64,000 nucleotides of DNA from Hordeum vulgare subsp. vulgare (lineage: Eukaryota; Streptophyta; Magnoliopsida; Poales; Poaceae), in the NCBI RefSeq assembly GCF_904849725.1, contig NC_058521.1, forward strand, positions 142,566,744-142,630,743. The letters are read 5' to 3'. The position numbers and the translations under genes are program-made. Positions 22,676 through 34,030 of this stretch are shown one piece after another. The notes under the pieces were generated by a model, which saw only the letters and a program-made list of their open reading frames with translations, searched no databases and had not been told where the DNA came from. Within the stretch, counting starts at the first letter, position 1. Every line of letters starts with the position of its first letter.

Positions 22676-22785
22676 CCGTCGACTGAAGGAATGTAAAGAA
22701 CAAATATCGTTGAAGTAATACAAAGCAGATTGAGTTTTTGCAGAGTCAAAATTCTTCCGCGTTCGCAGACTCCGGTCTAAAAAAA

Positions 22786-23512
22786 AACTTAGCTGCGATC
22801 CAGAATCGCCTAAGTACGATCTTTCTCTCAGTGTGCACTAAACGTCGCACTCGGGGACTTAGCTGCGATCCAGAATCGCCTACTAACTTTCTCCGAGTGT
22901 GCACTAAACGTCGCACTCAGGGACTTAGCTGAGATCCAGAATCGCCTAAGTACAAACTTTCTCCGAGTGTGCACTAAACGTCGCACTTGGGGACTTAGCT
23001 GCGATCCAGAATCGCCTAAGCACAAAATTTCTCCTAGTGTGCACTAAACGTCGCACTCGGGGACTTAGCTGCGATCTAGAATCGCCTAAGAACAAACTTT
23101 CTCCGAGTGTGCACTAAACGTCGCACTCGGGGACTTAGCTGCGATCCAGAATTGCCTAAGCACAAACTTTCTCCGAGTGCGCACTAAACGTCGCACTCGG
23201 GGACTTAGCTGTGATCCAGAATCGCCTAAGCACAAACTTTCTCCGAGTGTGCACTAAACATCGCACTCGGGGACTTAGCTGCGATCCAGAATCGCCTAAG
23301 CACAAACTTTCTCCGAGTGTGCACTAAACGTCGCACTCGGAGACTTAGCTGCGATCCAGAATCGAGTACTAACTTTCTCCGAGTGTGCACTAAACGTCGC
23401 ACTCGGGGACTTAGCTGCGATCCAGAATCGCCTAAGCACAAACTTTCTCCGAGTGTGCTCTAAACGTCGCACTCGGAGACTTGTCTGCGATCAAGAATCG
23501 CCTAAGTAAAAA
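22786..23512 (+). repeat. 70-bp minisatellite after pol of F, about 10 copies
   Basis: Starts of ggacttagct fall at 22855, 22921, 22991, 23061, 23131, 23201, 23271, 23341, 23406 and 23476, so the period is 70 bp with two shorter units of 65-66 bp. Each unit contains the inverted pair ccgagtg...cactcgg around a short loop and a second pair gcgat...atcgc. It is non-coding and lies between pol and the antisense gene. Confidence 0.9.
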
Positions 23513-24069
23513 GCTTCCTTCGAGTGTATCTTAGAGATCCACTCGGAGGCTTAGCAGACCCTCATTGAGGCTCATGTAGATGTCAAGACAACTGACAATT
23601 ACATGAGTAGCAGACCCTCATTGAGGCTCATGTACATGTCAAGACAACTGGCAATTACATGAGTAGCAACTCGCTCCGAGTGCGACCTTACGGTCGCGCT
23701 TTAAGACTTAGCTGCGATAACGAATCAACTAAGTAAAAAACTCCCTTCGAGTGTATCCTAGAGATCCACTCGGAAGCTTAGCAGACCCTCATTGAGGCTC
23801 ATGCAGATGTCAAGACAACTGACAATTACATGCTCCGCATGTTTGCCATTGGCTTCATCAAGAAAAGCCAAACAAAAACCACGAGCCAAAATCGTGTGAA
23901 CAATTCCTTGGCAAAGGAATAGCAAAATATTCGGTTCCAATTCAAAGTTGGTTTAAAGATAGTCGGTACGGTGTAGATCAAGCTTATCCACACCGAACCA
24001 CGAATGGCCAACAGCAGTGGCCGAAGTTTGATACAACCAACACTCGGCATACCGAGGTAAAAGTTTTTC
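23513..24069 (+). repeat. Non-coding DNA of F with a second short repeat
   Basis: A block of about 57 bp (gcagaccctcattgaggctc, then tgtcaagacaact and acaattacatga) occurs at about 23553, 23611 and 23780. Further copies of the cgagtgtatc...gatccactcgg hairpin-like motif lie at 23520 and 23750. The part from 23840 to 24069 shows no gene; it is the 3' flank of the antisense gene. Confidence 0.7.
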
Positions 24070-27000
24070 TCAAGCGTCTTTAGGACTGGCACTGAGACTG
24101 GCAGGCTCCACTAAAGTGCCGAGGTCGATCCCGTCTGCGATGCGAGTGGCGCTCTCAAGGAAGGTCTCCATGAAATCTTCAAATCGAAGCTTCTTGGTGT
24201 TGGTGGCCTGTAGCGCCTTGAGCTTGTCTTTGCGAGCCTCCTTGCAGTGCACTCGGACCAGCGACAGCGCCACGTCCGCACCACAGCGAGCAGCAGACTT
24301 CTTCCACGCCTGCACTCGGTTCGAGACATCCTCCAGCCGAGTCATCAACCCTTCCATCTCTTGCCGGGACTCGTCTTCGGGCCACAGCTCCTTGTCGATT
24401 CGGCCGACGACCTCTCTAAGTCGACCGATGAAAGGTCCCACTTTGCCCAGGCGAATGTGCGCTCGGAGCATGTCTCGATTGGCGTCCTCGCCGAGTGGAA
24501 CGTTCGGAATAACCGACCGCTCAACGTCAGCTGCTTCAGCCTCAGTGTCCATACAAAAATCTGCAAAGACAAGACGAGCAGAAAGTAAGCGCAGAATGAA
24601 ATACACAGTCAACAAGCACTCGGAAAAACAGAACTTACCTCCGAGAAGCGCAATCATCTTCCTGGCCCAGTCACTGACGTACTTCTCCTGTGATATGCAC
24701 CGCCTGTTCATCACCTTCATCTGCCCCATCAGCTCGGTTCTTTGTTTCCCCATTTTCTCCATTTCGGCCACCAATGCCTTGTTTGCCTCACGGGACTCTT
24801 CCAAGGACTTCTCTCGTTCAGCCAGAGCGCCCTGCACACCACCCAAGTCATGAACAGCTACCTCCAGTTCCGCAGCAAGCTGAATCTTTTCAGCCTTCAG
24901 AGAGTTGTACGCTGATCCCATCTCGCAAGTCTTCTGCAAATCAGCACGAAGAGAAGATTAGACAAATCCAACAAGGAAAACAATAAAAACTCGAAAGTTC
25001 TTCAGACCCCTGCCGACGCAAGCAGTCGATAGCGGCCTCGGGGACTACACCCAGTGGGTTCACTAAGAGTGACCCCACTGCCTTGAAGCTCAAACAGGTC
25101 CGCCCTATTGAGCTAAATAACAAAAAAAAGCCTATGAGGCTACTACTACCCGACCTGAGTAAAATTACTCTCGGGGACTACTTACAGTAAGTTCACTCGG
25201 AGCGCCCCCACCGGTAACATTCCAACAGATTAATTTTGATCTGACCAAGTTAAAGAAAATGTATATAAAGACAACTGCCGGTGCAAGCACTCGACAGAAG
25301 TCTCGGGGACTACACCCACTGGGTTCACTAAGAGTGAACCCACTGCAAAATAATCATACTGCATCCGAGTATGTTGCTCAAACACCCACTGGGTTACAAG
25401 AGGAAAGTAAATACTTACTAGCCCACTTACTCGGATATCTTCCCGGATTTCCAAGCTTCGCTTGTACACAGACGCGATGGAGTCATACGCTCTCTTGGCA
25501 TCACCCGCCATCAACTCCGCCTGCACCATGGCCCCCTTGGCAGCTCCTACCCGATCTTCTGGGAGGCATCGGGCGTCGTACAGGACAGTCGACGGACCTG
25601 GCACCACAAGAGACTCCTTGGGCATCCCAAGTCCTGCTCCAGTCGGTTCAGTAGCGATGAGCGCCGTTTCAGTCGACGACATCGTCTCGGCTGGCGGCGC
25701 GTCCATGGCGGGAGTAGTAGCAGATGGAACGGCCTCAAGGACAGGCACCGCAGCTTGCTCAAACCTCTTCTGGTCGTCCTCCTCCACGTGAATCACCTCC
25801 GAAGGAAGCCTGACTGAACGACGTGAGACCACCGAAAAAAGGGCAAGATCAAAGACAGAATTCGCGAAACAATAATTCGAGCTCTCGGAGTCGTCACGAC
25901 GTACCTTGCTGGGATATGGCAACGTTGTCCGTATCCATGGGATCGTCTTCCTTGCGTGGCGGAGAAGTGGCGGAGGTAGCAGCTCTGTCGAGTAAAATCC
26001 ACTCGACCAATAAACATGAGTTGAATCAAATACTGAAAGAAGATAAGAGAACAAGACACTTACGCTGAGGCAACGGGGACGGCGATCCTCATCCGCGGCA
26101 AAGCCTTCCGAGGTTTGGACCCACTCGGTTTGGCCACCTTGGAAGGTTGGCCCGCAGGCTCAGCAGCAGCGTCCCTGGTCCTCTTTATGCTCCGAGCACT
26201 CGGAGCCACGGGAGTAGCTGGCAAGGCGCTCAGAACCATGGGAGGAGCTGACGGGGCACTCGGGGCCGCTGGAGGATCCGACGGAGTCACGGGAGGTGAC
26301 GGGGCACTCGGGGCCGCTGGAGGAGCCGACGAAGTCACGGGTTCGTGACGACGCTTAGTTCGAGGCTCTGGTGGTGGGGGTGGCGAGCTCTGCTCCTCAC
26401 CGTCCCCCTCCTCTTCTTTAGACTCTTCCTCTGTCTCCCTGCTGTCCGAGACATACTCGGCGCTCTCCACGCTGCCTTCCTGGCTGCCTTCCTCTTCCTC
26501 AGCCGGATTCCCGTTCGAGATGGGGGAATACCAATTGGTCCACGCCTGCACAAGATACAGTCGACAACATCAGACATCAGACAGTGATGCAAGAAAAAGT
26601 GGCAAATCTAAGGGAATTGTAAGCACTCGGCAAGGTATTCTCACCTCATTCGGAGGAGGGTTGTCCGCGCAGAAGGGCTTCACTCGCCGAGCTCCTCTGG
26701 GATTATCGCAGGCGCCTGTGATGCCGCGGACCCACGCCGTCACAACCTCCTCGGTCACGCACTCGGGGTGAGTCCAAGTGGAGTCCTTAGGCCCCGTGTA
26801 GTGCCACATGGCATGGTGTCGAGCTTGCAAAGGCTGGATACACCGACCCAGAAAAACCTCCAGCAAATCTATGCCGGTGACTCCCTTGCGGACGACATCT
26901 ACCAGCGCGTCGACCAGAGGCTGAATCTGGATCTTTTCCATCTTCATGAGCGCAAGCTGCCTAGGCGGAGCCGGTCGGTCTAAACTAAAAGGGGGCAGTC

Positions 27001-27625
27001 CCGTTGCAGCATTCGGACAAGCGACGTCCTGGCAGTAGAACCAAGTCGACTGCCAGTTCCTAACGGATTCAGACAACTGAAGAGCGGGATAGCTACTTTT
27101 GCTTTTCTTTTGGAAGCCTAAGCCTCCGCAGAGCTGGAGAAGATGGGTTTTGTCGTCCGACTGGCTAAGTCTTTTGATGGTTTGGGATCTAGCGGAGAAG
27201 ATGTGCTTAAAGAGCCCCCAATGAGGAGGGCAACCGATAAAACACTCGCAAAGCACGACGAAGGCAGAGAGATGAGCTATTGCGTTGGGAGGAAAATGGT
27301 GGAGCTGCGCCCCAAAGTGGTTCATTATACCTCTGAAGAAGGGATGAGGAGGCAGAGAGAAGCCTCGGTACACGTGACTGAGCAGCAAGACGCGCTCATC
27401 CTCCCAAGGCGCCGGCTCCGTCTCGCCCTCCGCCGGCAGTCTCCACGACTTGTTCTCGATCAGGCCTTGCTCCACCAGCTCCAGCATGTCCGCCGCCGTC
27501 ACCGTGGAGGGGAGGAAATCCCCCTGGATCCAACCCGCCGGCAGTGCTTGCTGCCGCCGCTAAGTAGGAGCCGTCGTCTTCTTCTTCTTCCGCGCCTTGA
27601 GCTTGCTCGTCTGCCCCTTTGTCAT
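24070..27625 (-). CDS. Antisense gene of element F, six predicted exons (Tat-lineage aORF, 'putative gypsy type transposon' domain)
   Basis: Predicted exons on the minus strand: 27625-26645, 26545-26064, 25984-25905, 25813-25431, 24933-24639, 24560-24070. All five introns are GT-AG and the phases agree, giving 904 codons with the stop. One in-frame TAG lies at 27560-27562, so either an internal ATG at 27502 is used (about 862 residues) or the copy is damaged. Exon 1 contains HPFFRGIMNHFGAQLHH and VVLCECFIGCPPHWGLF, matching the plant domain called putative gypsy type transposon. Exons 2-4 are Pro/Ala/Glu-rich. Exon 5 (MQKTCEMG... in the unspliced frame) looks coiled-coil. Extra antisense frames at this position are known for Tat elements; their function is not known. 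Confidence 0.75.
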
Positions 27626-27751
27626 GGTGGAGGCTGCAGATCCGCGGGGGAGGAGGGGAAGGAAGGAGCTTGGGATGCGTAGGAAGTCACGGGAGAAGCG
27701 GGGCGAGTGCGAACTATCTGGCGAGTGCAACGAGAAACCCTCGCCGGGAAG

Positions 27752-27762
27752 GTTTAAATAAG
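27752..27762 (-). promoter_or_regulatory. Candidate TATA box of the antisense gene
   Basis: On the minus strand ttatttaaacc lies about 130 bp upstream of the ATG at 27625, inside otherwise GC-rich DNA between the gene and the 3' LTR. This would give the antisense gene its own promoter. Confidence 0.45.
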
Positions 27763-28143
27763 GTTCCGACTGGGTCACTAGCAGGTGGCCCCGAAATCTT
27801 ATCCCTCGACCGGTTGCTGCGATATTAGTGGAGGAGATGAAGGCACGGAAATCGAGGCGGCACATACTACTCGATGACGATGTCGTCATCCCCGCTGAGC
27901 GCGCGACAACCGAAATTTGAGGATCCCAGAAAATCCGCCGCTGTCAGTTGACCGGTCACGTCAAAAGATTCCACGGAAGCACTCGGTTTCTGACGGTTCG
28001 TTTCACAGATATATCCACTCGGATCACTGGTCAAGAGGATAAAATGGATCGAGCCAAACAACGCCAAAGTTGCATCCATACCAGTCGGGTCCATACTCCA
28101 AGCATCGCTTCGTCGTTCCAACTCCGATCCATTCGGGGACTAA
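27763..28143 (+). other. Region between the antisense gene and the 3' LTR of F, with polypurine tract
   Basis: I see no gene here. The last bases before the LTR (cattcggggactaa, 28130-28143) are the likely polypurine tract. The rest would be promoter DNA of the antisense gene. Confidence 0.55.
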
Positions 28144-28701
28144 TGATGGGTTTATAGTCCTAGGGTAGGGTCATAGGCCTGCCCTATAGGTCCTACCCAA
28201 GGACTACCCTTCATAAGGGACAAGGCCCTTAGTCAGTTCCGACTGAATTAAGGACTTCCCTTCATCCAGTCGGTGACGATCCCTCCATCATCCAGTCGGA
28301 AATGAGCATTTAGAGCGTATCAAACTTACCGACTGGATTCCACTCTGTACATCGTAACCCCCCTGGAGGGCAACGGTCATACGTTTTCATGTACCTTTAT
28401 TAGCATTTAAGGCATACGTTACCTGTAACATAGACATTTAATCACCACTACTCTACCCCTGTGCACCGAACCGTTGTGAAGGGCAACGTACTCGATATAA
28501 GTCGCCCTTCTCCACTAGTGCACGGGTGGGCAATTCACTGTAATCCATATTCCACTTGACATCAAGCTCCCAGGAGCACTGAGACGTAGGGATTTTACCT
28601 CCACCGTAGAGGGGCCTGAACTCATACAACCTCGCCGTAGCTAAGGCTCTGCCCATCCTTTCGTACCCCATACATCTACTGTCAGACTTATACCCACGAC
28701 A
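28144..28701 (+). repeat. 3' LTR of element F
   Basis: 558 bp, TGATGGGT...CACGACA, with 17 substitutions and no net length change against the 5' LTR. Its TATA region reads cgatataag, so the box of this copy is altered. Confidence 0.95.
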
Positions 28702-28706
28702 CCCGC

Positions 28707-28962
28707 GGACATCTACGCATATTGGGGCTTGGCCCAACCACATGCACCCGTGCCCGAGCCGCCAGTCGAGTACCAGACGCCAGTTTATCAGTGGGAGCCA
28801 GAGGAGCTCACACAGCAGTGGCATCCACAGTCTGCTCCGGAGTATCCCGGAGCTGGTTATTTCCCACCTTGGGAGTACACCAAGCTAGGCCAAAAGCCTA
28901 AGCTTGGGGGAGTACGTGTTCTCACCGACTTTACATTCATGCTTATGCTTTCACTTTGTTAG
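28707..28962 (+). pseudogene. ORF2 of element E, C-terminal part after F
   Basis: The frame resumes directly after the CCCGC duplication with DIYAYWGLAQPHAPVPEP and QWEPEELTQQWHPQ, the proline/glutamine-rich tail also seen in D and C. The frame stays open to 28960-28962, longer than in D, which ends at EYPGAG. It overlaps a purine-rich aagcttgggggagta (28903-28917). Confidence 0.8.
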
Positions 28963-30822
28963 CCGATGTTTACACTTTGCCACTGTATTATCCATGCTAG
29001 TTTATTTTTGTTTTCTTGTTTTCTTGTTTTGTGTCCTTTTGAGAAAACCCAAAAAGATTTTTCTTTCTTCTTTTGCTTGTTGGGAGCTTTCCCGTGTAAA
29101 TAGATTTCTTTTTCTTTGGGTCAAGGTAGAAGATATTGGTTCCAATGCTTAGTGGTTCTTGCATGCTTACCTATTTAGCTTTCATAGAGCCATATTACTT
29201 TGTCTTCGCCTTTGTGTTTGCTTGCTGATTCAGCTTAGTCCAATGCACGATCACTCTTATTATTGTTCACATCGTTCGATCGTGCAAGTGAAAGTCAATA
29301 CTGATGATATATGATGAAGTGACTAAGACTGAAAAGCTGGTATGAACTCTATCTATTTTGCTTTTGTAAATATGACTAGCTTGTCGACCCAAATTTAGCT
29401 TTGTTGTGAGAGAACCATGTTTGCAATGACAACTTAGAGATCATAGTTTCTGATGCCATGCTTATTTAGCTGAGAGCTTATAATGGTTTGTCTTGAATGC
29501 CCACATAGATTTTGAGATGACTATGATGTAGTATGATAGGATGGTATTCTCCTTCAAATGTTTCAAGTGGCTTGACTGGGCGCATGTTCATGCATGTAGT
29601 TGAAACAAAATCAACATAGCCTCTATGATGTTCGTGTTCATGGTGATTTATATCCTGTTCATGCTTGCATTTAATGTTAGTCAAACTCATTGCATCTTGA
29701 TGACTTCTGTCGCTCTGTAGTTGGCCGCTTCCCAGTCTTTTGCTAGCCTTCACTTATACTAAGCGGAATACTGCTTGTGCGTCCACTTCCATAAACCTAA
29801 AAGTTTTTCCATGAGAGTCCACCATACCTACCTATTTGCGGCATCTACCTGCCGTTCCAAGTAATTTTGCATGTGCCACTCTCTAAATCTTCAAGAAATA
29901 ATCTGTTTTGCATGCCCGAACCGCTCATTTGGTGACAGGGGGCTATTGGTTTCTTCCCTGCTAGGAGTGTTATCCTCGACATGTGTTTATTCACTATCAT
30001 TCACGAGAAAGGGGCCGGTAATTGGAATGCCCAGTGCCATGCTTAAATCGAAAACATAACTGTAAAACAAGACTCCCCCCGGATTGATGTTAGTATGGAC
30101 GGTACCCGAGGATTCGGCTAGGTGTGGAGTGTGATTGATTGGTGGTGGGGGAGTTAAAACTTTACTTTTTTTGTCTGGGAACCGCCTATAGCATGAGTAG
30201 CATGGAAGATATTGAGAACTCTTGGTCACTGCGTTGACAATGAAAGCATGCCACCCAAAATTATTATCTCTGTTTTCAAAGCTTGAGCTCTGGGACCTCT
30301 GCAAATCAATGCTTCCCTCTGCGAAGGGCCTGTCTATTTATTTTCCAGTTGAGTTATCCTCTTCTTTTATAAGCACCAATTAGAGAGCACCTCTGTCATT
30401 TTTATGCTTTGCTTTTGATTGATATTGAGTATGACTATGACTGGATCTTCGTTGCTATGAATTACAATGTTTAGTCAGCCCTTGATCTTTGAAAGTTCTC
30501 TTCATTTATGTTTTGCGGTCTCAGAAAGAGATAGCGAGATACCGCCTATTCATATTGCTTCATGCTTGTTTTGATTGAAGTGTTGGTATTCGAAACTCAT
30601 TATTATTTGCTCGTTAGCTGATTATGCCATTGATATTAGTTTACCGTGAGACCTTTGTGTCACTTGCTTATGTGGTTAACTTGTGATCTTGCTGAAATTC
30701 TGGTTATGAGTTAGACATAGTTGCAACAACAAGATCAAACAGAGTTTGTCAATGTTTTCTTTCTCTCTCAGTTTGTCAACTGAGTTGCTTGAGGACAAGC
30801 AAGGTTTTAAGCTTGGGGTAGT
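28963..30822 (+). other. 3' non-coding region and polypurine tract of E
   Basis: It is AT-rich, has no supported gene, and is conserved in order with D (53064-55018) and C (57423-56822, then 34030-32704 on the minus strand). It ends with aagcttggggtagt (30809-30822), the polypurine tract before the 3' LTR. Confidence 0.8.
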
Positions 30823-32474
30823 TGATACGTCTCCATCGTTTCTACTTTTCCAAACTCTTTTGCCCTTGCTTTGGACTCTAGTTTGCATGATTTGAATGGA
30901 ACTAACCTGGACTGACGCTGTTTTCAGTAGAATTGCCTTGGTGTTCTTTTTGTACAGAAATCAAAGTTCTCCAAATGTCCTGAAAATTTACGGGGAGCAT
31001 TTTTGGAAATTATGAAAAATATCTGCGCCAAGTTCCACCTAAGGGGGTGGGCCAGTGGGCCACAAGCCCTGGCTCCGCCACCCCCTGGTGGCGGTGGGCA
31101 GGCTTGTGGGGCCCACACGGCTCTGCCGCCCCCAATTCCATATCTATAAGTTCACTTTCATCCCAGAAAAAATAAAGAGAGAAGTTTTCGTCGCGTTTGC
31201 CATACGGAGGCGCAGCCACCACCTGTTCTTCATCTGGAGGGCAGATTTGGAGTCCGTCTTGGGCTCCGGAGAGGGGAAATCGTCGCCATCGTCATCATCA
31301 ACCTTCTTCCCTCTCCAATTCCATGAAGCTCTTCGTCGTTCGTGAGTTATCTATTCGTAGGCTCGCTGGGCGGTGATGAGTAGGATGAGATCTATCATGT
31401 AATTGAGTTAGTTTTGATGGGGATTGATCCCTAGTATCCACTATGTTTTGAGATTGATGTTGCTACTACTTTGCCATGCTTAATGCTTGTCACTAGGGCC
31501 CGAGTGCCATGGTTCCAGATCTGAAATTATTATGTTGTCACAAATATATGTGTGTTTTAGATCCGATCTTGCAAGTTGTAGTTACCTACTATGTGTTATG
31601 ATCCGGCAACCCCGGAGTGACAATAACCGGAACCACTCCCGGTGATGACCATAGTTTGAGGAGTTCATGTGTCCACCAAGTCCTAATGCGTTGGTCCGGT
31701 TCTCTATTAAAAGGAGAACCTTAATATCTCGTAGTTTCCTTTTGGACCCCGCTGCCACGGGAGGGATGGACAATAGATGTGATGCAAGTTCTTTTCCTTA
31801 AGCACGTATGACGACACACGGAATGCATGCCTGCATCACATTGACGAACGGGAGATAGCCACATATCTCTCCATGTTATAACTATTGCATGATGAATATC
31901 ATCCAAACAAATCACCGACCCATTGCCTACGAGTTTGTCCTACTGCTGCTGCTACTGCTGTTGTTGCCGCTGTTACTTGTCTTGCCCTGCTGCTGTTACT
32001 ACTGTTGCTACTGCTGTTACTTGTCTTGCTCTGCTGCTGTTACTACTGTTGCTACTGCTGTTACTTGTCTTGCTCTGCTGCTACTGTTGTTACTACTGTC
32101 GCTTGCTACTGTTGCTAGTTGGTACTGCTGTCACTACTGCTGTTCCTTACCACTTTAGTTACTCGCTACTTTGCTGTTACTACTTTGCTTGCAGGTACTA
32201 ACATAAAGGTGTGGTTGAATCTGACAAATTCAGCTGCTAATACTCGAGCATATTCTCTCACCTCCTGTTTGGCGATCAACAAATTTGGGTCGAATACTCT
32301 ACCCTCAAAAACTGCTACAATCCCACGCGCTGGTGGGCCGTCAACAACATTCTTCTAGTTCCAATTGCCGGAGAGTGCTAGCAGCATTTTTCTGGTGCCG
32401 TTGCAAGGGAAGGTCTGCTGTTACGGAGTCAACTTTTTTCTGGTACCGCTGCACGGGAAGCACAACTGACATTA
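30823..32474 (+). repeat. 3' LTR of element E
   Basis: 1.65 kb, starts TGATACGTCTCC, with the hairpin at 31055-31116, a TATAAG box at 31145 and the CTG/TTA-rich repeat at 31937-32185. It ends ctgacatta, next to the CTCAC duplication. Confidence 0.92.
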
Positions 32475-32703
32475 CTCACCTCCTCCTGTGGATCTTTGCG
32501 CAGGTATTTTTCATTAATTCCAGAAAAATTCTCCGTAAATTTTCTGGTCATTCCGAGAACTTTTATTTCTGCACAAAAACAACACCATGGCAATTCTGCT
32601 GAAAACAACATTAGTCCGGGTTAGTTCTAGTCAAATCATGCAAGTTAGAGTCCAAAACAAGGGCAAAAGAGTTCGGAGAAGTAGATACAACGGAGACGTA
32701 TCA
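32475..32703 (-). repeat. 3' LTR of element C, proximal part
   Basis: On the minus strand the LTR starts TGATACGTCTCC at 32703 after a polypurine tract (32704-32718, aagcttggggtagt). It continues left to CTCAC, where E is inserted, and resumes at 7590. The joined LTR is about 1.43 kb, like the 5' LTR of C. Confidence 0.9.
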
Positions 32704-34030
32704 ACTACCCCAAGCTTAAATCCTTGCTTGTCCTCAAGAAATTCAGTTGACAAACTCAAAGAGACAAAAGAAAAACTTTGACGAACTCTGTTTGATCTTG
32801 TTGTTGCAACTATGTCTAACTCATAACCAGAATTTCAGCAAGATCACAAGCAAACCACATAAGCAAATGACATCTAGGTCTCACGGTAAACTCATATCAA
32901 TGGCATAATCAGATAGCGAGCAAATAATGCTAAGCCTCAAATGTCAACACTTCAATCAAAACAACATGAAGCAGTACGAATAGATGGTATCTCGCTAGCT
33001 CTTTCTGAGACCACAAAACATAAATGCACATCACCTTCAAAGACCAAGGGCTGACTAAACATTGTAACTCATGGCAAAGAAGATCCAGTCACAGTCATAC
33101 TCAACGAAGTTAAAGGCAAAGCATAAAAATGACAGAGGTGCTCTCTAATTGGTGCTTTTATAAGAGGAGGATGACTCAACAGGAACATAAGTAGACATGC
33201 CCTTCGCAGAGGGAAGCATTGATTTGCAGAGGTGCCAGAGCTCAAGCTTTGAAAACAGAGATAATAATTTTGGGTGGCATGCTTTCATTGTCAATGCAAT
33301 GACTAAGAGTTCTCAACATCTTCCACGCTACACATGCTATAGGCGGTTCCCAAACAGACAAGTAAAGTTTTGACTCCCCCACCACCAATCAATCACACTC
33401 CACGGCTAGCCGAATCCTCGGGTGCCGTCCATACCAACATCAATCCTGGGGGAGTTTTGTTTGCAATTATCTTTTCAATTTGAGCATGGAACTGGGAATT
33501 CCAATTACTAGCCCCTTTCTCGTGAATGATAGTGAATAAACACATATCGAGGATAACACGCCTAGCATGGAAGATACTGATAGCCCCCTATCACCACATG
33601 AGCAGTTCGGGCATGCAAAACAGATTATTTCTTGAAGGTTTAGAGAGTGGCACATGCAAATTTACTTGGAACAGCAGGTAGATACCGCATATAGGTAGGT
33701 ATGGTGGACTCATATGGAACAACTTTGGGTTTATGGAAGTGGATGCACAAGCAGTATTCCCGCTTAGTACAAGTGAAGGCTAGCAAAAGACTCGGAAGTG
33801 ACCAACTAGAGAGCGACAACAGTCATCAAAATGCATTGAGATTAACTAACATTGAGTGCAAGCATGAGTAGGACATAAATCACCATGAACATGAATATCA
33901 TAGAGGTTATGTTGATTTTGTTGCAACTACATGCGTGAACATGTGCCAAGTCAAGCCACTTGAATCATTCAAAGGAGGATACCATCCTATCATACTACAA
34001 CACAATTATCTCAAAATTCATGTGGGCATC
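32704..34030 (-). other. 3' non-coding region of C, left part
   Basis: It is collinear, in reverse, with 29500-30822 of E. It ends at the target GCATC (34026-34030) of element D and continues at 56822. I see no gene in it. Confidence 0.85.

Larger units (their letters stand above)
16163..28701 (+). mobile_element. Element F: Tat-lineage Gypsy retrotransposon with antisense gene
   Basis: It has 558-bp LTRs at both ends (TGATGG...CGACA), a primer site, gag, protease, reverse transcriptase, two RNase H-like regions, integrase, a minisatellite, an antisense gene and a polypurine tract. It is flanked by CCCGC (16158-16162 and 28702-28706). I count 17 differences between the LTRs (3.0%). At 1.3e-8 substitutions per site per year, a rate commonly used for grass LTRs, this gives about 1.2 million years. 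The 12.5-kb element is structurally complete but its gag-pol is broken. Confidence 0.95.
7591..32474 (+). mobile_element. Element E: Athila-lineage LTR retrotransposon without pol, containing F and H
   Basis: It is flanked by CTCAC (7586-7590 and 32475-32479). The 5' LTR starts TCATACG, a mutated TGATACG, and the 3' LTR ends CATTA, a mutated CATCA; the opposite LTR keeps the expected base in each case. Order: LTR, primer site, gag-protease (split by H), spacer, ORF2 (split by F), non-coding region, polypurine tract, LTR. LTRs differ at about 7% of the first 230 bp counted by eye. Without F and H it is about 10.1 kb. Confidence 0.92.

Noticed and set aside
22786..23512. CRISPR-like array with regular 70-bp spacing
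   Set aside because: Whole units repeat without unique spacers, inside a plant retrotransposon; it is a minisatellite.
28453..28824. Minus-strand frames across the 3' LTR of F
   Set aside because: They cross the LTR and insertion border, so they cannot be ancestral genes.
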